A DNA stretch of 48,258 nt from Rhodococcoides fascians A44A (GTDB lineage Bacteria; Actinomycetota; Actinomycetes; Mycobacteriales; Mycobacteriaceae), in contig NZ_JMEX01000005.1 of the NCBI RefSeq assembly GCF_000760735.1, positions 434,396-482,653 of the forward strand, in the 5' to 3' direction. Positions within the stretch are counted from its first letter, which is position 1; each line of letters opens with the position of its first letter. The notes under the pieces are model-generated. The model was not told the DNA's origin, did not search any database, and worked only from the letters and a program-made list of their open reading frames with translations. This document shows, in pieces, positions 1-7,355 of the stretch. Position numbers and translations under genes: made by a program.

Positions 1-14
1 TTCGATGTTCGCCT

Positions 15-89
15 GCGCGATTAGCTCAGCGGGAGAGCGCTTCCCTGACACGGAAGAGGTCACTGGTTCAATCCCAGTATCGCGCACCA
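15..89 (+). tRNA. tRNA-Val (anticodon GAC)
   Basis: A complete cloverleaf can be folded. The 7-bp acceptor stem pairs GCGCGAT (15-21) with ATCGCGC (79-85), followed by discriminator A and an encoded CCA (87-89). The D arm contains TTAGCTCAGC. The anticodon stem CTTCC/GGAAG (40-44/52-56) encloses the loop CTGACAC, so the anticodon is GAC at 47-49, reading GUC valine codons. The T arm has the usual GGTTCAATCC core. Only 14 bases precede the gene, so its promoter lies outside the window. Confidence 0.97.
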
Positions 90-95
90 TCCGAG

Positions 96-126
96 AATGC
101 CCTTCAGCCCCGTGCTGGAGGGCATT
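96..126 (+). terminator. Intrinsic terminator after tRNA-Val
   Basis: AATGCCCTTCAGC (96-108) pairs with GCTGGAGGGCATT (114-126). This gives a 13-bp stem with one G-T wobble and a 5-base loop. The stem starts 7 bases after the tRNA CCA end. The downstream side is only weakly T-rich, as is usual in actinobacteria. It probably separates the tRNA transcript from the protein genes that follow. Confidence 0.8.
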
Positions 127-212
127 TGTGGTCTGGACCCGTGCAGGGGTGGTGATTCAGGTCATACACGTGCACTCTGGAGGGATATCCCCGACCGGAA
201 GGAACCCCACCG

Positions 213-449
213 ATGGCCGACCGCACGAACGAGGCAGACAGTGGCGCCGAAGGTGTCGCACCGACCACGGATCCCAGCACCGAGGAGAAGGCGAAGTCCG
301 ACGCGGCGGAGATCGATGCCCAATACGAACCCGGCGCACGGCCGACAGTCACGCTGCCCGGAACGGACGGCATGGTGTCCGGGACGGCATTCGCAGACAT
401 GGTCGACGACAACGGCGGCCTGAAGGAGGACTCGACGCCGGATGCCTGA
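213..449 (+). CDS. Small acidic hypothetical protein (78 aa)
   Basis: A 78-residue, strongly acidic protein rich in Ala, Asp, Glu and Thr, with no hydrophobic segment and no cysteines. The first 40 residues look disordered. The second half carries a short Pro/Gly/Thr stretch (about 41-55). The ATG at 213 follows a GGAAGGA-like ribosome site at about 198-204. Its end overlaps the start of the downstream hydrolase by 8 bases, so the two are probably translationally coupled. I do not recognise a family, and the function is unknown. Confidence 0.75.
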   Translation: MADRTNEADSGAEGVAPTTDPSTEEKAKSDAAEIDAQYEPGARPTVTLPGTDGMVSGTAFADMVDDNGGLKEDSTPDA

Positions 450-1101
450 GGCGCCCACCGACACCCACGAAGTGCACGGTGTCGACGGAGTTCGTGGGTA
501 TCTTCATCGGCCCGACGGGCCGGAGGTGGCCGCACTCGCACTGACGCACGGGGCCGGCGGTGACTGCTCGGCCAAGTTCCTCGTCGACGTCGCCACCACA
601 TGGTCCGCGCACGGGGTGACGGTTCTGCGGTTCGATCTGGCGTTCCGGCAGGCGAAGCCGTCCGGCCCACCGCATCCGTCGAAGTCCGCGGCCGATCGAA
701 ACAGTGTGGTGCTCGCGGTCGAATATCTCGGCAGCCTCACCGCAGCGCCTCTCGTGGTGGGAGGACACTCCTATGGAGGCCGCCAGGCATCGATGACGGT
801 GTCGGAGGGGCTCTCCGCCGTCGGTGCGCTGCTGTTGTCCTATCCGTTGCATCCGCCGGGCAAACCCGACAAGGCACGTACCGCGCACCTACCCGGAATA
901 GATATCCCCACCCTGTTCGTCTCGGGCACGAAGGATCCATTCGGCACACCCGACGAGCTGAGGCTGGCAATCGCATCGATCCCCGGCCCGACGGAGTTGC
1001 TCGAGATCGACGGTGCAGGCCACGACCTGTCCGCAGCCAAGCACCGCGTCGCCGAGCGATCGTTCGAGCACGCGTCACCCTTGTTCGGCACAGCCCGGTA
1101 A
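442..1101 (+). CDS. Alpha/beta hydrolase of the KANL3/Tex30-like type
   Basis: A cytosolic 219-residue alpha/beta hydrolase. An HGAGGD loop (residues 36-41) is the likely oxyanion-hole segment. The nucleophile elbow is GGHSYGG (107-113) with Ser110. The acid is probably Asp165 in SGTKDP and the base His194 in GAGHD, so the catalytic triad is complete. The length and the HGAGG start fit the small KANL3/Tex30 (dienelactone hydrolase-like) group. Substrate unknown. The start codon overlaps the end of the preceding small acidic gene, which suggests co-expression. Confidence 0.85.
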   Translation: MPEAPTDTHEVHGVDGVRGYLHRPDGPEVAALALTHGAGGDCSAKFLVDVATTWSAHGVTVLRFDLAFRQAKPSGPPHPSKSAADRNSVVLAVEYLGSLTAAPLVVGGHSYGGRQASMTVSEGLSAVGALLLSYPLHPPGKPDKARTAHLPGIDIPTLFVSGTKDPFGTPDELRLAIASIPGPTELLEIDGAGHDLSAAKHRVAERSFEHASPLFGTAR

Positions 1102-1156
1102 TCGCGTCGGCGAGTCCCCGTGCGGTAGGAAACTGCTCGAATGTTCTACTTGTCTC

Positions 1157-1429
1157 ATGCCCACCTGGGGATGGTTCGTCGTTGCACTCGTTCTGATCGA
1201 CGCAGCGGTTCTCGCTGCGTGGCTGCTGGCTCGTAAACGTCCGGGCAAGCGCACGGACTCGACGAAACCCCCGGCGCCGCTCGCATCGACAGGGGTCCTG
1301 TGGGCCGACATCGAACCGACGCTTCGCACGCTCAAACACGAGGGAAACTCGCTCGCAGCGATCAAACTCCTGCGGTCCCGCACCGGGTTGCCGCTGCGCG
1401 AAGCCAAAGAGGCGGTGGACCGACTGTGA
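1157..1429 (+). CDS. Membrane-anchored protein with a bL12 C-terminal-like domain (90 aa)
   Basis: A 90-residue protein with one N-terminal transmembrane helix (about residues 4-25), followed by a basic RKRPGKR stretch, so the rest is probably cytosolic. Residues about 55-90 resemble the C-terminal domain of ribosomal protein bL12: the segment AIKLLRSRTGLPLREAKEAV matches the bL12 pattern of a charged helix, TGL, and then EAK..V. That bL12 region recruits translation GTPases. The ATG at 1157 is chosen because it begins the hydrophobic helix. The stop overlaps the next gene's GTG in a GTGA junction. Function unknown; a ribosome- or factor-binding role at the membrane is inference. Confidence 0.8.
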   Translation: MPTWGWFVVALVLIDAAVLAAWLLARKRPGKRTDSTKPPAPLASTGVLWADIEPTLRTLKHEGNSLAAIKLLRSRTGLPLREAKEAVDRL

Positions 1430-1956
1430 CCGTGATCGTGGGCCGAGCCGGCATCTGGGAAGCCGAACAACTCGCCGACGTCGCCGCCGTGACGTTTCCG
1501 CTGGCCTGTCCACCCGGGTCGACCAAGGAGTCGATCGAAGCCTTCATCGGCGAGGTGCTCTCCCACGAACGGTTCGCCGACTACCTGGACGATCCGGATC
1601 GGACGATTCTCGCCGCGCGTGAAGACGACTCGATCGTCGGGTACGCCATGCTGATTCGCGGCGAGCCGGCCGACCCCTCGATCAGCGCCGTCCTGTCGAC
1701 ATCGCCGACGATGGAACTGTCCAAGATGTACGTCCTACCGGGTCATCACGGCAGCGAAGTGTCGGCGGCACTGATGGCGGCGACCGTGGCGTTGGCGTTC
1801 GACTTCGGCTGCGCTGGAATCTGGTTGGGCGTCAACCAGCAGAACGCGCGAGCTCAGCGCTACTACGCCAAGCACGGGTTCCACCGTGTGGGCACCAAGA
1901 CGTTCACCGTCGGTGCCGAGGTACACGACGATTTCGTGTTCGAACGAGTCCTCTGA
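1426..1956 (+). CDS. GNAT family N-acetyltransferase
   Basis: A 176-residue GNAT-fold acyltransferase that should use acetyl-CoA; the acceptor is unknown. The fold signature runs from the beta4 strand (ELSKMYVLPGHHGSEVSAAL, around the acetyl-CoA loop) to IWLGVNQQNARAQRYYAKHG near the C-terminus, where the aromatic YYAKHGF is typical. I chose the GTG at 1426 because it forms a 4-base GTGA overlap with the preceding gene and leaves a family-sized protein. The position immediately before a convergent zapE-like gene matches Rv2669 in M. tuberculosis. Confidence 0.9.
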   Translation: MTVIVGRAGIWEAEQLADVAAVTFPLACPPGSTKESIEAFIGEVLSHERFADYLDDPDRTILAAREDDSIVGYAMLIRGEPADPSISAVLSTSPTMELSKMYVLPGHHGSEVSAALMAATVALAFDFGCAGIWLGVNQQNARAQRYYAKHGFHRVGTKTFTVGAEVHDDFVFERVL

Positions 1957-1958
1957 CG

Positions 1959-2975
1959 TCAGCCGACGGCTGCGAAACGAGACAGTGCGAGCAGGCGCGA
2001 GGTGGCACGCAGGTACTTCTTGCGATACCCGCCTGCCAACATCTCCTCGGTGAAGATTTCGTCGAGCTTGCCGCCGGACGCCGTCACCGGGATGCTCGCG
2101 TCGTACAGGCGGTCGGCCAACACGACAAGTCGGAGTGCGACCGCCTGGTCGGCAGCGGGGTGCACGTTCTTCCAGAAGACCGCCTCGACGCCGTCGAGCA
2201 GCTTGCCGTACCGCGACGGGTGCAACGTACTCAGATGTGCGAGCAACTCGTCGAAATCGTCGAGAGTTGCGCCCTCGACGTGGTTCGCGCGCTCGACCAG
2301 TTCGGACTCGGAGGTGGGATCGGGAGCAGGCGGAAGGTCACGGTGTCGGTAGTCGGGGCCGTCGACACGAATCGACTCGAAGATCGACCCGAGCTTCTTG
2401 ATCTCACGCATGAAGTCCTCGGCAGCGAACCTGCCCTCGCCCAGCTGTCCGGGGAGAGTGTTCGACGTCGCGACGATGGACACTCCACGTGCGGAGAGCT
2501 CGGACAGCAGACGGGACACCAGCATGGTGTCACCCGGGTCGTCGAGTTCGAACTCGTCGATGCACAGGACACTGTGGTTCGACAGCTGATCGAGTGCCTG
2601 GTTGAAGCCGAGCGCCCCGACCACATGTGTCAGCTCCACGAACGTTCCGAATGCCTTGGGCTCGGGCACGCTGTGGAAGATCGACGCCAACAGGTGGGTC
2701 TTGCCGACGCCGAACCCGCCGTCGAGGTACAGGCCCGCGCCGGTTGCCGGGGTCTTCTTGCCGAAGAGGCCGCGCTTGCCACCCTTCCCGCGAATCTTGG
2801 TGACCTTCTGCGCGAACGCCTCAGCCTTCGCGACCGCCTCGGCCTGGCTCGGCTCGTTCGGATCGGGAATGTACGACGAGAAGCTGACGTCGTCGAACAT
2901 GGCCGGCGGAACCATTTGAGCGATCAACTGATCGGATGGAACGACGGGGTTTCGATCGACAAGACGTGCAGGCAT
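1959..2975 (-). CDS. zapE: ZapE/AFG1-like P-loop ATPase
   Basis: A 338-residue AFG1/ZapE family ATPase. Walker A is GGFGVGKT (residues 86-93) and Walker B is LCIDEFELDD (about 137-146). A sensor-like ATSN motif (about 171-174) follows, and then the family-typical C-terminal half. ZapE in E. coli acts at the division ring, and AFG1 is a mitochondrial ATPase; the actinobacterial role is unproven. The ATG at 2975 is preceded on the minus strand by TACGCT and six bases, the layout of a leaderless promoter. It ends 2 bases from the convergent GNAT gene, and both stops lie in the palindrome TGACGTCA (1954-1961). It corresponds to Rv2670c by position. Confidence 0.93.
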   Translation of the reverse strand: MPARLVDRNPVVPSDQLIAQMVPPAMFDDVSFSSYIPDPNEPSQAEAVAKAEAFAQKVTKIRGKGGKRGLFGKKTPATGAGLYLDGGFGVGKTHLLASIFHSVPEPKAFGTFVELTHVVGALGFNQALDQLSNHSVLCIDEFELDDPGDTMLVSRLLSELSARGVSIVATSNTLPGQLGEGRFAAEDFMREIKKLGSIFESIRVDGPDYRHRDLPPAPDPTSESELVERANHVEGATLDDFDELLAHLSTLHPSRYGKLLDGVEAVFWKNVHPAADQAVALRLVVLADRLYDASIPVTASGGKLDEIFTEEMLAGGYRKKYLRATSRLLALSRFAAVG

Positions 2976-3009
2976 TGAACGAGCGTAGCGACGTGGTGTT
3001 ATCTACCTT
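2976..3009. promoter_or_regulatory. Compact divergent promoter zapE / ribD-like
   Basis: Only 34 bases separate the two divergent start codons. On the minus strand TACGCT (2987-2982) stands six bases before the zapE ATG. On the plus strand TTATCT (2999-3004) stands five bases before the ribD-like ATG. Both have the -10-to-start spacing of leaderless transcripts. Each promoter must reach into the other's territory, so initiation in the two directions may compete. Predicted from sequence alone. Confidence 0.55.
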
Positions 3010-3801
3010 ATGCAGCTACTGGATATTGCGACCTACTTCACATCCGAGAGCGATGTGTCACGCGTCGCGAAGGGCCGGCTGGACGAGGCCGACCTGTCGC
3101 GCCTGTACGCCTATCCCCCTCGACCCCGGCGCCCGTGGATTCGGGCGAACTTCGTGGCCAGCATCGACGGAGCAGTGACGGCCGACGGCGTGTCCGCCGG
3201 CCTCGGGACGCCCGCCGACCAGGCAGTCTTCAGGGTCCTACGGTCCTTGACCGACGCGGTCCTCGTCGGCGCCGGAACCGTGCGCGCCGAAAATTACGGA
3301 GGCGTCTCCCTGCCCGACGACACCCGCCGGGCCCGCGTCGACCGCGGGTTGGACGAACTCCCCCCAGTCGTGGTCGTGACGGCCTCCGCCGAACTCGACC
3401 CCGACGCGCGAGTGTTCACCGACACCACCGTCACTCCGATCGTCGTGACCACTGCAGCCGCGTCCGCCGACAAGAAGAAGGCACTGTCCGACGCCGGAGC
3501 CCGGATCGTCGAGGCAGGTGAGACGACCGTGACGACCGGCGACCTACTCGGCGCGCTGGACGGTCTCGGTCTTCACCGCGTCCTGTGCGAGGGTGGCCCG
3601 GGACTGTTCGGCCAGCTGATCGCCGACGACGCCGTGGACGACGTCTGCCTCACGGTGTCGCCTCTCCTCGTGGCGGGGTCTGCCGGCAGGATCTCGCACT
3701 CCGCATCCGGCGCGGTCCGGCGCATGACGAGGGCGCACGTCGTCGCCGACGACGACGGCACACTGCTGACCAGGTGGGTCAAGCACCGAACCGAACACTG
3801 A
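3010..3801 (+). CDS. ribD: RibD-like pyrimidine/dihydrofolate reductase family protein
   Basis: A 263-residue stand-alone reductase domain of the RibD C-terminal/DHFR-like fold; the zinc deaminase domain of true bifunctional RibD is absent. Family segments include FVASIDGA (residues 48-55), GAGTVRAENYG (88-98, NADPH-loop type) and CEGGPGLFG near residue 195. By position and content it is the Rv2671 orthologue. That protein has been reported as a functional analogue of dihydrofolate reductase that contributes to para-aminosalicylate resistance when overexpressed. The true substrate here could be a riboflavin intermediate or dihydrofolate. It is followed by a tandem hairpin region. Confidence 0.88.
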   Translation: MQLLDIATYFTSESDVSRVAKGRLDEADLSRLYAYPPRPRRPWIRANFVASIDGAVTADGVSAGLGTPADQAVFRVLRSLTDAVLVGAGTVRAENYGGVSLPDDTRRARVDRGLDELPPVVVVTASAELDPDARVFTDTTVTPIVVTTAAASADKKKALSDAGARIVEAGETTVTTGDLLGALDGLGLHRVLCEGGPGLFGQLIADDAVDDVCLTVSPLLVAGSAGRISHSASGAVRRMTRAHVVADDDGTLLTRWVKHRTEH

Positions 3802-3805
3802 CCGG

Positions 3806-3853
3806 CCTGGTCGGATGTGTCGCCGACCGCCTGGTCGGATGGGTCGCCGACCG
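3806..3853 (+). repeat. Two tandem 24-bp repeats, each a small hairpin (possible terminator)
   Basis: Copies at 3806-3829 and 3830-3853 are head-to-tail and differ at one base (GATGTG against GATGGG). Each contains GGTCGG and CCGACC flanking an 8-base loop, so each can form a 6-bp GC-rich hairpin. They lie between the ribD-like stop and the promoter of the lipoprotein gene. They could terminate the upstream transcript or act as a paired binding site. Confidence 0.75.
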
Positions 3854-3871
3854 CGCGGTGCGGGAACTAGA

Positions 3872-3883
3872 TAGCCTCGCAGC
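3872..3883 (+). promoter_or_regulatory. Leaderless-type -10 element for the lipoprotein gene
   Basis: TAGCCT (3872-3877) lies six bases before the GTG at 3884. No purine-rich ribosome site is present between them. No convincing -35 can be seen, which is common for actinobacterial promoters. Confidence 0.5.
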
Positions 3884-5449
3884 GTGACGCAGAATCGATC
3901 GTTGCTGGTGTTCGTCGTGTGTCTGTCTTTGTTCGCGGCCGGGTGCGGGGCCGGGCCGTCCGGTCGACCCGACGTGGCGGTCGAGCAGAACTCACCGGGC
4001 CAGCCCGCCGACACCGAATCGGAGGACCCCGCGCCGGAGCCTCCTGCACTGCAGGTTCCGGTGACGGATCTGTCCTGGCAGGACTGCACGTCGGACACCC
4101 TCGGTCGATACGGCTACGCACCTCGTACCCCCGGCCTGATCCTCGAATGCGCGGATTTCGAGGCGCCCGTCGACGCGTCCGGTGAGATGTTCGGGTCCTT
4201 CTCCGTCGGTGCGCTGCGTGCGCGCCTGGATCGGACGCCTGCCGACGCTCCCCCGATGGTGCTGACGTCAGGGGCGGACCGCGCGTCGATCGAGACGCTT
4301 GCCGACATGGCAGCAGGGCAGGGCGCGACCCTTCTGGCAACCAATCCTGTGGTCGCGGTGGACCGACGCGGCATCGGCCGATCCACTGCGGTGGACTGCA
4401 CCAAGTTCGACGCCCGCGCAGCCCTGGCGGATCTGGGACAGTTCGCCGGAGCAGGCGGTGACACCGTCGATCGAGCCGTCACCGCAGGCCGGGACGCGAC
4501 CATCGAATGCACCGACCTTCTGCAACCACAGGAACTGGCCTTCGCGACGTCGTATGCAGCGGACGACCTGGAACGACTGCGACTCACGTGGGGCGTGGAC
4601 AGCATCGGACTCATCGGCACCGGAAACGGTGCGTCCACCGCATTGGCATTCGCCGCGCAGTACCCGGACCGCCTCTCCCGACTCGTACTCGACTCGCCCA
4701 CCGGACTCGGCGCGGATCAGATGACCGTTGCCGAACAGAAGACCCAGGGACGCGAAGCTGCCTTCACCGCCTTCGCCGGGCGATGCGTCGCGCTCGACTG
4801 TTCGCTCGGCCCGGATCCCCGTGCGGCCGTTGCCGAGCTGGTGCAGCGCGCACGATCGGGGGCCCTGAGGCCGCTGTCCACCCACGCGCTGCTCGACGGA
4901 ATCGCCTATGCCCTCGCATCGTCGGCGGGCGATCCGACGCAGCGCGCACTCGCACTGTCCACCACACTCTCCTCTGCACGTTCCGGTGACACCGCAGCCC
5001 TGACCCAGTTGGCCGACCGAGCTGCCGACGCCTACGGCACGGACGGGCAGTTCGTCGCCCGCTGCACCGACGGACAGCAGTGGCCGTCGCCCCAGGCGGT
5101 GCGCGACGCCACCGGATCATGGTCGGAGTTGTATCCCGTCTTCGGCACCGACGCGGCTCTGGCCGCACTCGCCTGTGCGTCCTGGCCGACGGCTCCCGCA
5201 GCGCCGCTGCCCTCGGAACTACCGATTCCGGTGCTGTTGCTCAGCGGCGCGGCGGATCCCGTCGTCGGCAACGGAGGTTTCGCTGCAGTCTCCGGAATGA
5301 TCGCGACGACGGGTACGCAGGCGGCGTCGATGACATGGCAGGGCGCGGGTCACCCCACGGTAGGTGGTTCGGCGTGCGCTCAGTCCGCGGTCGCCGGTTA
5401 CGTCGCCGACGCGGCCCTGCCGCCGGACGGCAGCGTGTGCCCTGCATGA
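3884..5449 (+). CDS. Exported lipoprotein, TAP-like alpha/beta hydrolase fold, nucleophile Ser missing
   Basis: A 521-residue secreted lipoprotein. The signal peptide (1-20) ends in the lipobox LFAAGC with lipidation at Cys21, and a Pro/Glu-rich linker follows. The hydrolase part shows VDRRGIGRS (about 160-168) as in tripeptidyl aminopeptidase-like enzymes, a nucleophile strand at 240-251, an Asp in GAADPV, and a His in GAGHPT near the C-terminus. The expected G-x-S-x-G elbow reads GTGNG (245-249), so the catalytic serine is Gly247 (codon GGA at 4622). It matches Rv2672 by position between ribD and aftC. It may be a binding protein rather than a peptidase, or use another residue. The GTG start follows a leaderless-type promoter. 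Confidence 0.85.
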   Translation: MTQNRSLLVFVVCLSLFAAGCGAGPSGRPDVAVEQNSPGQPADTESEDPAPEPPALQVPVTDLSWQDCTSDTLGRYGYAPRTPGLILECADFEAPVDASGEMFGSFSVGALRARLDRTPADAPPMVLTSGADRASIETLADMAAGQGATLLATNPVVAVDRRGIGRSTAVDCTKFDARAALADLGQFAGAGGDTVDRAVTAGRDATIECTDLLQPQELAFATSYAADDLERLRLTWGVDSIGLIGTGNGASTALAFAAQYPDRLSRLVLDSPTGLGADQMTVAEQKTQGREAAFTAFAGRCVALDCSLGPDPRAAVAELVQRARSGALRPLSTHALLDGIAYALASSAGDPTQRALALSTTLSSARSGDTAALTQLADRAADAYGTDGQFVARCTDGQQWPSPQAVRDATGSWSELYPVFGTDAALAALACASWPTAPAAPLPSELPIPVLLLSGAADPVVGNGGFAAVSGMIATTGTQAASMTWQGAGHPTVGGSACAQSAVAGYVADAALPPDGSVCPA

Positions 5450-5538
5450 GACGCCGTGGGCGGTCGAGGGCGGGAACAAGGCCCGAGGGGGTTGTCACGG
5501 CCGGGGTGTCTGACGTCGGTCCGACAGGGCGGTCAATG

Positions 5539-5551
5539 TACCGTTCCGTAG
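5539..5551 (+). promoter_or_regulatory. Leaderless-type -10 element for aftC
   Basis: TACCGT (5539-5544) is followed by seven bases and then the GTG start at 5552. The 102-base gap after the lipoprotein gene holds no other gene that I can see. Confidence 0.45.
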
Positions 5552-6802
5552 GTGTCACTTAGCTTCCTCGAGCCACGAACCGGCCGGTCCACCGCAGAAG
5601 TAGTCAAGTTTGCGTTGTGGCCGTTGGCCGTCATGACGGTGCTCAACCGGGTCCTGGTTCGAGCGATCAACGGCGACATCACAGACGACTTCACCCCGGT
5701 GTATCGCGCGGCACTGGCGTTTCTCAACCGGCAGCCGGTCTACACGGCGAACTTCGATTCGGTGGATCCGCACTACCTGTACCCGCCCGGGGCCACGATG
5801 CTGCTCTCCCCCGTCGCTGTGATCGACCCGGAACGCTCGCGGTGGCTGTTCATCTTCGCCAGCACCATCGCAATACTGATTGCTCTGTACATTCTGCTGC
5901 GCATCTTCGGCTACGGCCTGAACTCCGTCGTCGCGCCGGTCCTGCTCTTCGCCGCATTCGCCAGCGAAACCGTGACGAACACTCTGGTGTTCACCAACTT
6001 CAACGGTTTCGTCTTGCTCGGTGAAGTCGCGTTCATCGGTTTCCTGTTGAAGCGGAAAGACCTGTGGGCAGGCGTCGCGATCGGTCTCACGATCGTGGTC
6101 AAGCCCATTCTCGTTCCCCTGCTGATCATTCCGCTGATGACCAGACAGTGGAAGGTGTTCGTCACCGCAATCGCCATCCCTCTCGTCTTCACCGCGATCG
6201 CGTGGCCGCTGTCCGTCGACCCCATGGACTTCGTGAACCGCACCGTCCCGTACCTGCTCGAGTCCAGGGACTACTTCAACAGCGCCGTCGTCGGAAACGG
6301 TCGCTACTACGGTCTGCCCGAGGTACTGATCTTCGGAATCCGCGGCGTTCTCGGACTGATGGTTCTGGCCTCGTTGTGGATTCTCTACAAGTACTGCCGC
6401 GAGGACCGGTTGTTCTTCGTCGCCACCACGTCCGGCCTTGTCCTCACCGCACACTGGCTTCTGGGTTCGCTGGGCCAGATGTACTACTCGATGATGCTGT
6501 TCCCGCTTCTGATGACGGTCGTCCTGAAGAACTCGGTGCTCCGGAACTGGCCTGCCTGGCTCGCGATCTACGGCTTCACCTGCTACGACCGCTGGCTGTC
6601 CGGCCGGTTCTACACCACGGGACGAGCATTCGACTACATGCGCACCACCTTCGGATGGAGCCTCCTGATCATCGTCATCTTCGGCGTGCTCGTCGGGCGC
6701 TACTACGCCGCAAGGCAGGACGGCCGACTCGACCGGGGAATCGAACCAGAGTATCCACTGGACGACCCGCGACCTGCGGAGACGACGAAGTCCGGCGGAT
6801 AG
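5552..6802 (+). CDS. aftC: AftC-like alpha-(1->3)-arabinofuranosyltransferase (GT-C membrane enzyme)
   Basis: A 416-residue polytopic membrane protein, about ten helices by eye. In mycobacteria AftC adds the alpha-1,3 branches of arabinogalactan and lipoarabinomannan, using decaprenyl-phospho-arabinose on the outer face of the membrane. Conserved landmarks are NGDITDDF (residues 40-47, the aspartate motif after helix 1), VDPHYLYPPG (71-80), a TNTLVFTN segment, RDYFNS, GQMYYSMMLFP and RNWPAWL. All of these closely match my recollection of Rv2673. It lies between the TAP-like lipoprotein and msrB exactly as in M. tuberculosis. The presence of this gene is the strongest evidence for a mycolic-acid-type cell wall. 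Confidence 0.93.
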   Translation: MSLSFLEPRTGRSTAEVVKFALWPLAVMTVLNRVLVRAINGDITDDFTPVYRAALAFLNRQPVYTANFDSVDPHYLYPPGATMLLSPVAVIDPERSRWLFIFASTIAILIALYILLRIFGYGLNSVVAPVLLFAAFASETVTNTLVFTNFNGFVLLGEVAFIGFLLKRKDLWAGVAIGLTIVVKPILVPLLIIPLMTRQWKVFVTAIAIPLVFTAIAWPLSVDPMDFVNRTVPYLLESRDYFNSAVVGNGRYYGLPEVLIFGIRGVLGLMVLASLWILYKYCREDRLFFVATTSGLVLTAHWLLGSLGQMYYSMMLFPLLMTVVLKNSVLRNWPAWLAIYGFTCYDRWLSGRFYTTGRAFDYMRTTFGWSLLIIVIFGVLVGRYYAARQDGRLDRGIEPEYPLDDPRPAETTKSGG

Positions 6803-6817
6803 TATTAGCGTGAAGGC

Positions 6818-7255
6818 ATGAGTTCAGCGACGGACAAGAATCCTGCCCCAGCAGTACAGCTCACCGACGCGCAGTGGCGAGAGAAACTCTCCCCCGAGGA
6901 GTACGCGGTTCTGCGGCAAGCCGGGACCGAGCGCCCCTTCGTCGGCGAATACACCGACACGACCACCGAAGGTATCTACGAATGCCGCGCATGCGGCGCG
7001 GAACTGTTCCGCAGTACCGAGAAGTTCGAGTCCCACTGCGGCTGGCCGTCCTTCTTCGACCCGGCCGACAGCGACGCCGTGATTCTGAACGAGGACAACT
7101 CGCTCGGAATGCGTCGCATCGAGGTGATCTGCAAGAACTGCCACAGTCACCTCGGACACGTCTTCGAGGGCGAGGGTTACCCGACACCCACCGATCAGCG
7201 TTACTGCATCAATTCCATCTCGCTTACCTTCAGCCCAGCAGCCGACGCACGGTAG
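6818..7255 (+). CDS. msrB: Peptide-methionine (R)-S-oxide reductase MsrB
   Basis: A 145-residue MsrB that repairs R-methionine sulfoxide in proteins using thioredoxin. Zinc ligands are CRAC (Cys56, Cys59) and CKNC (Cys105, Cys108). HCGWPSF (73-79) is the family signature, and the catalytic cysteine is Cys130 in QRYCINSISLTF. It has no export signal, so it is cytosolic. The ATG at 6818 lies 15 bases after aftC. A TAGTAT box (6800-6805) overlaps the aftC stop codon and could supply its own promoter, and GAAGG just before the start can serve as ribosome site. Orthologue of Rv2674 by order. Confidence 0.96.
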   Translation: MSSATDKNPAPAVQLTDAQWREKLSPEEYAVLRQAGTERPFVGEYTDTTTEGIYECRACGAELFRSTEKFESHCGWPSFFDPADSDAVILNEDNSLGMRRIEVICKNCHSHLGHVFEGEGYPTPTDQRYCINSISLTFSPAADAR

Positions 7256-7355
7256 GCGCGCGGGATTCGTGCCCGGGTTCGGCTCACGCCGCGAAGCCGA
7301 CTACAGCCGGATCGAGTACCGCACGGCCTTGAAAACTCTGCGGTATCTTTCCGCT

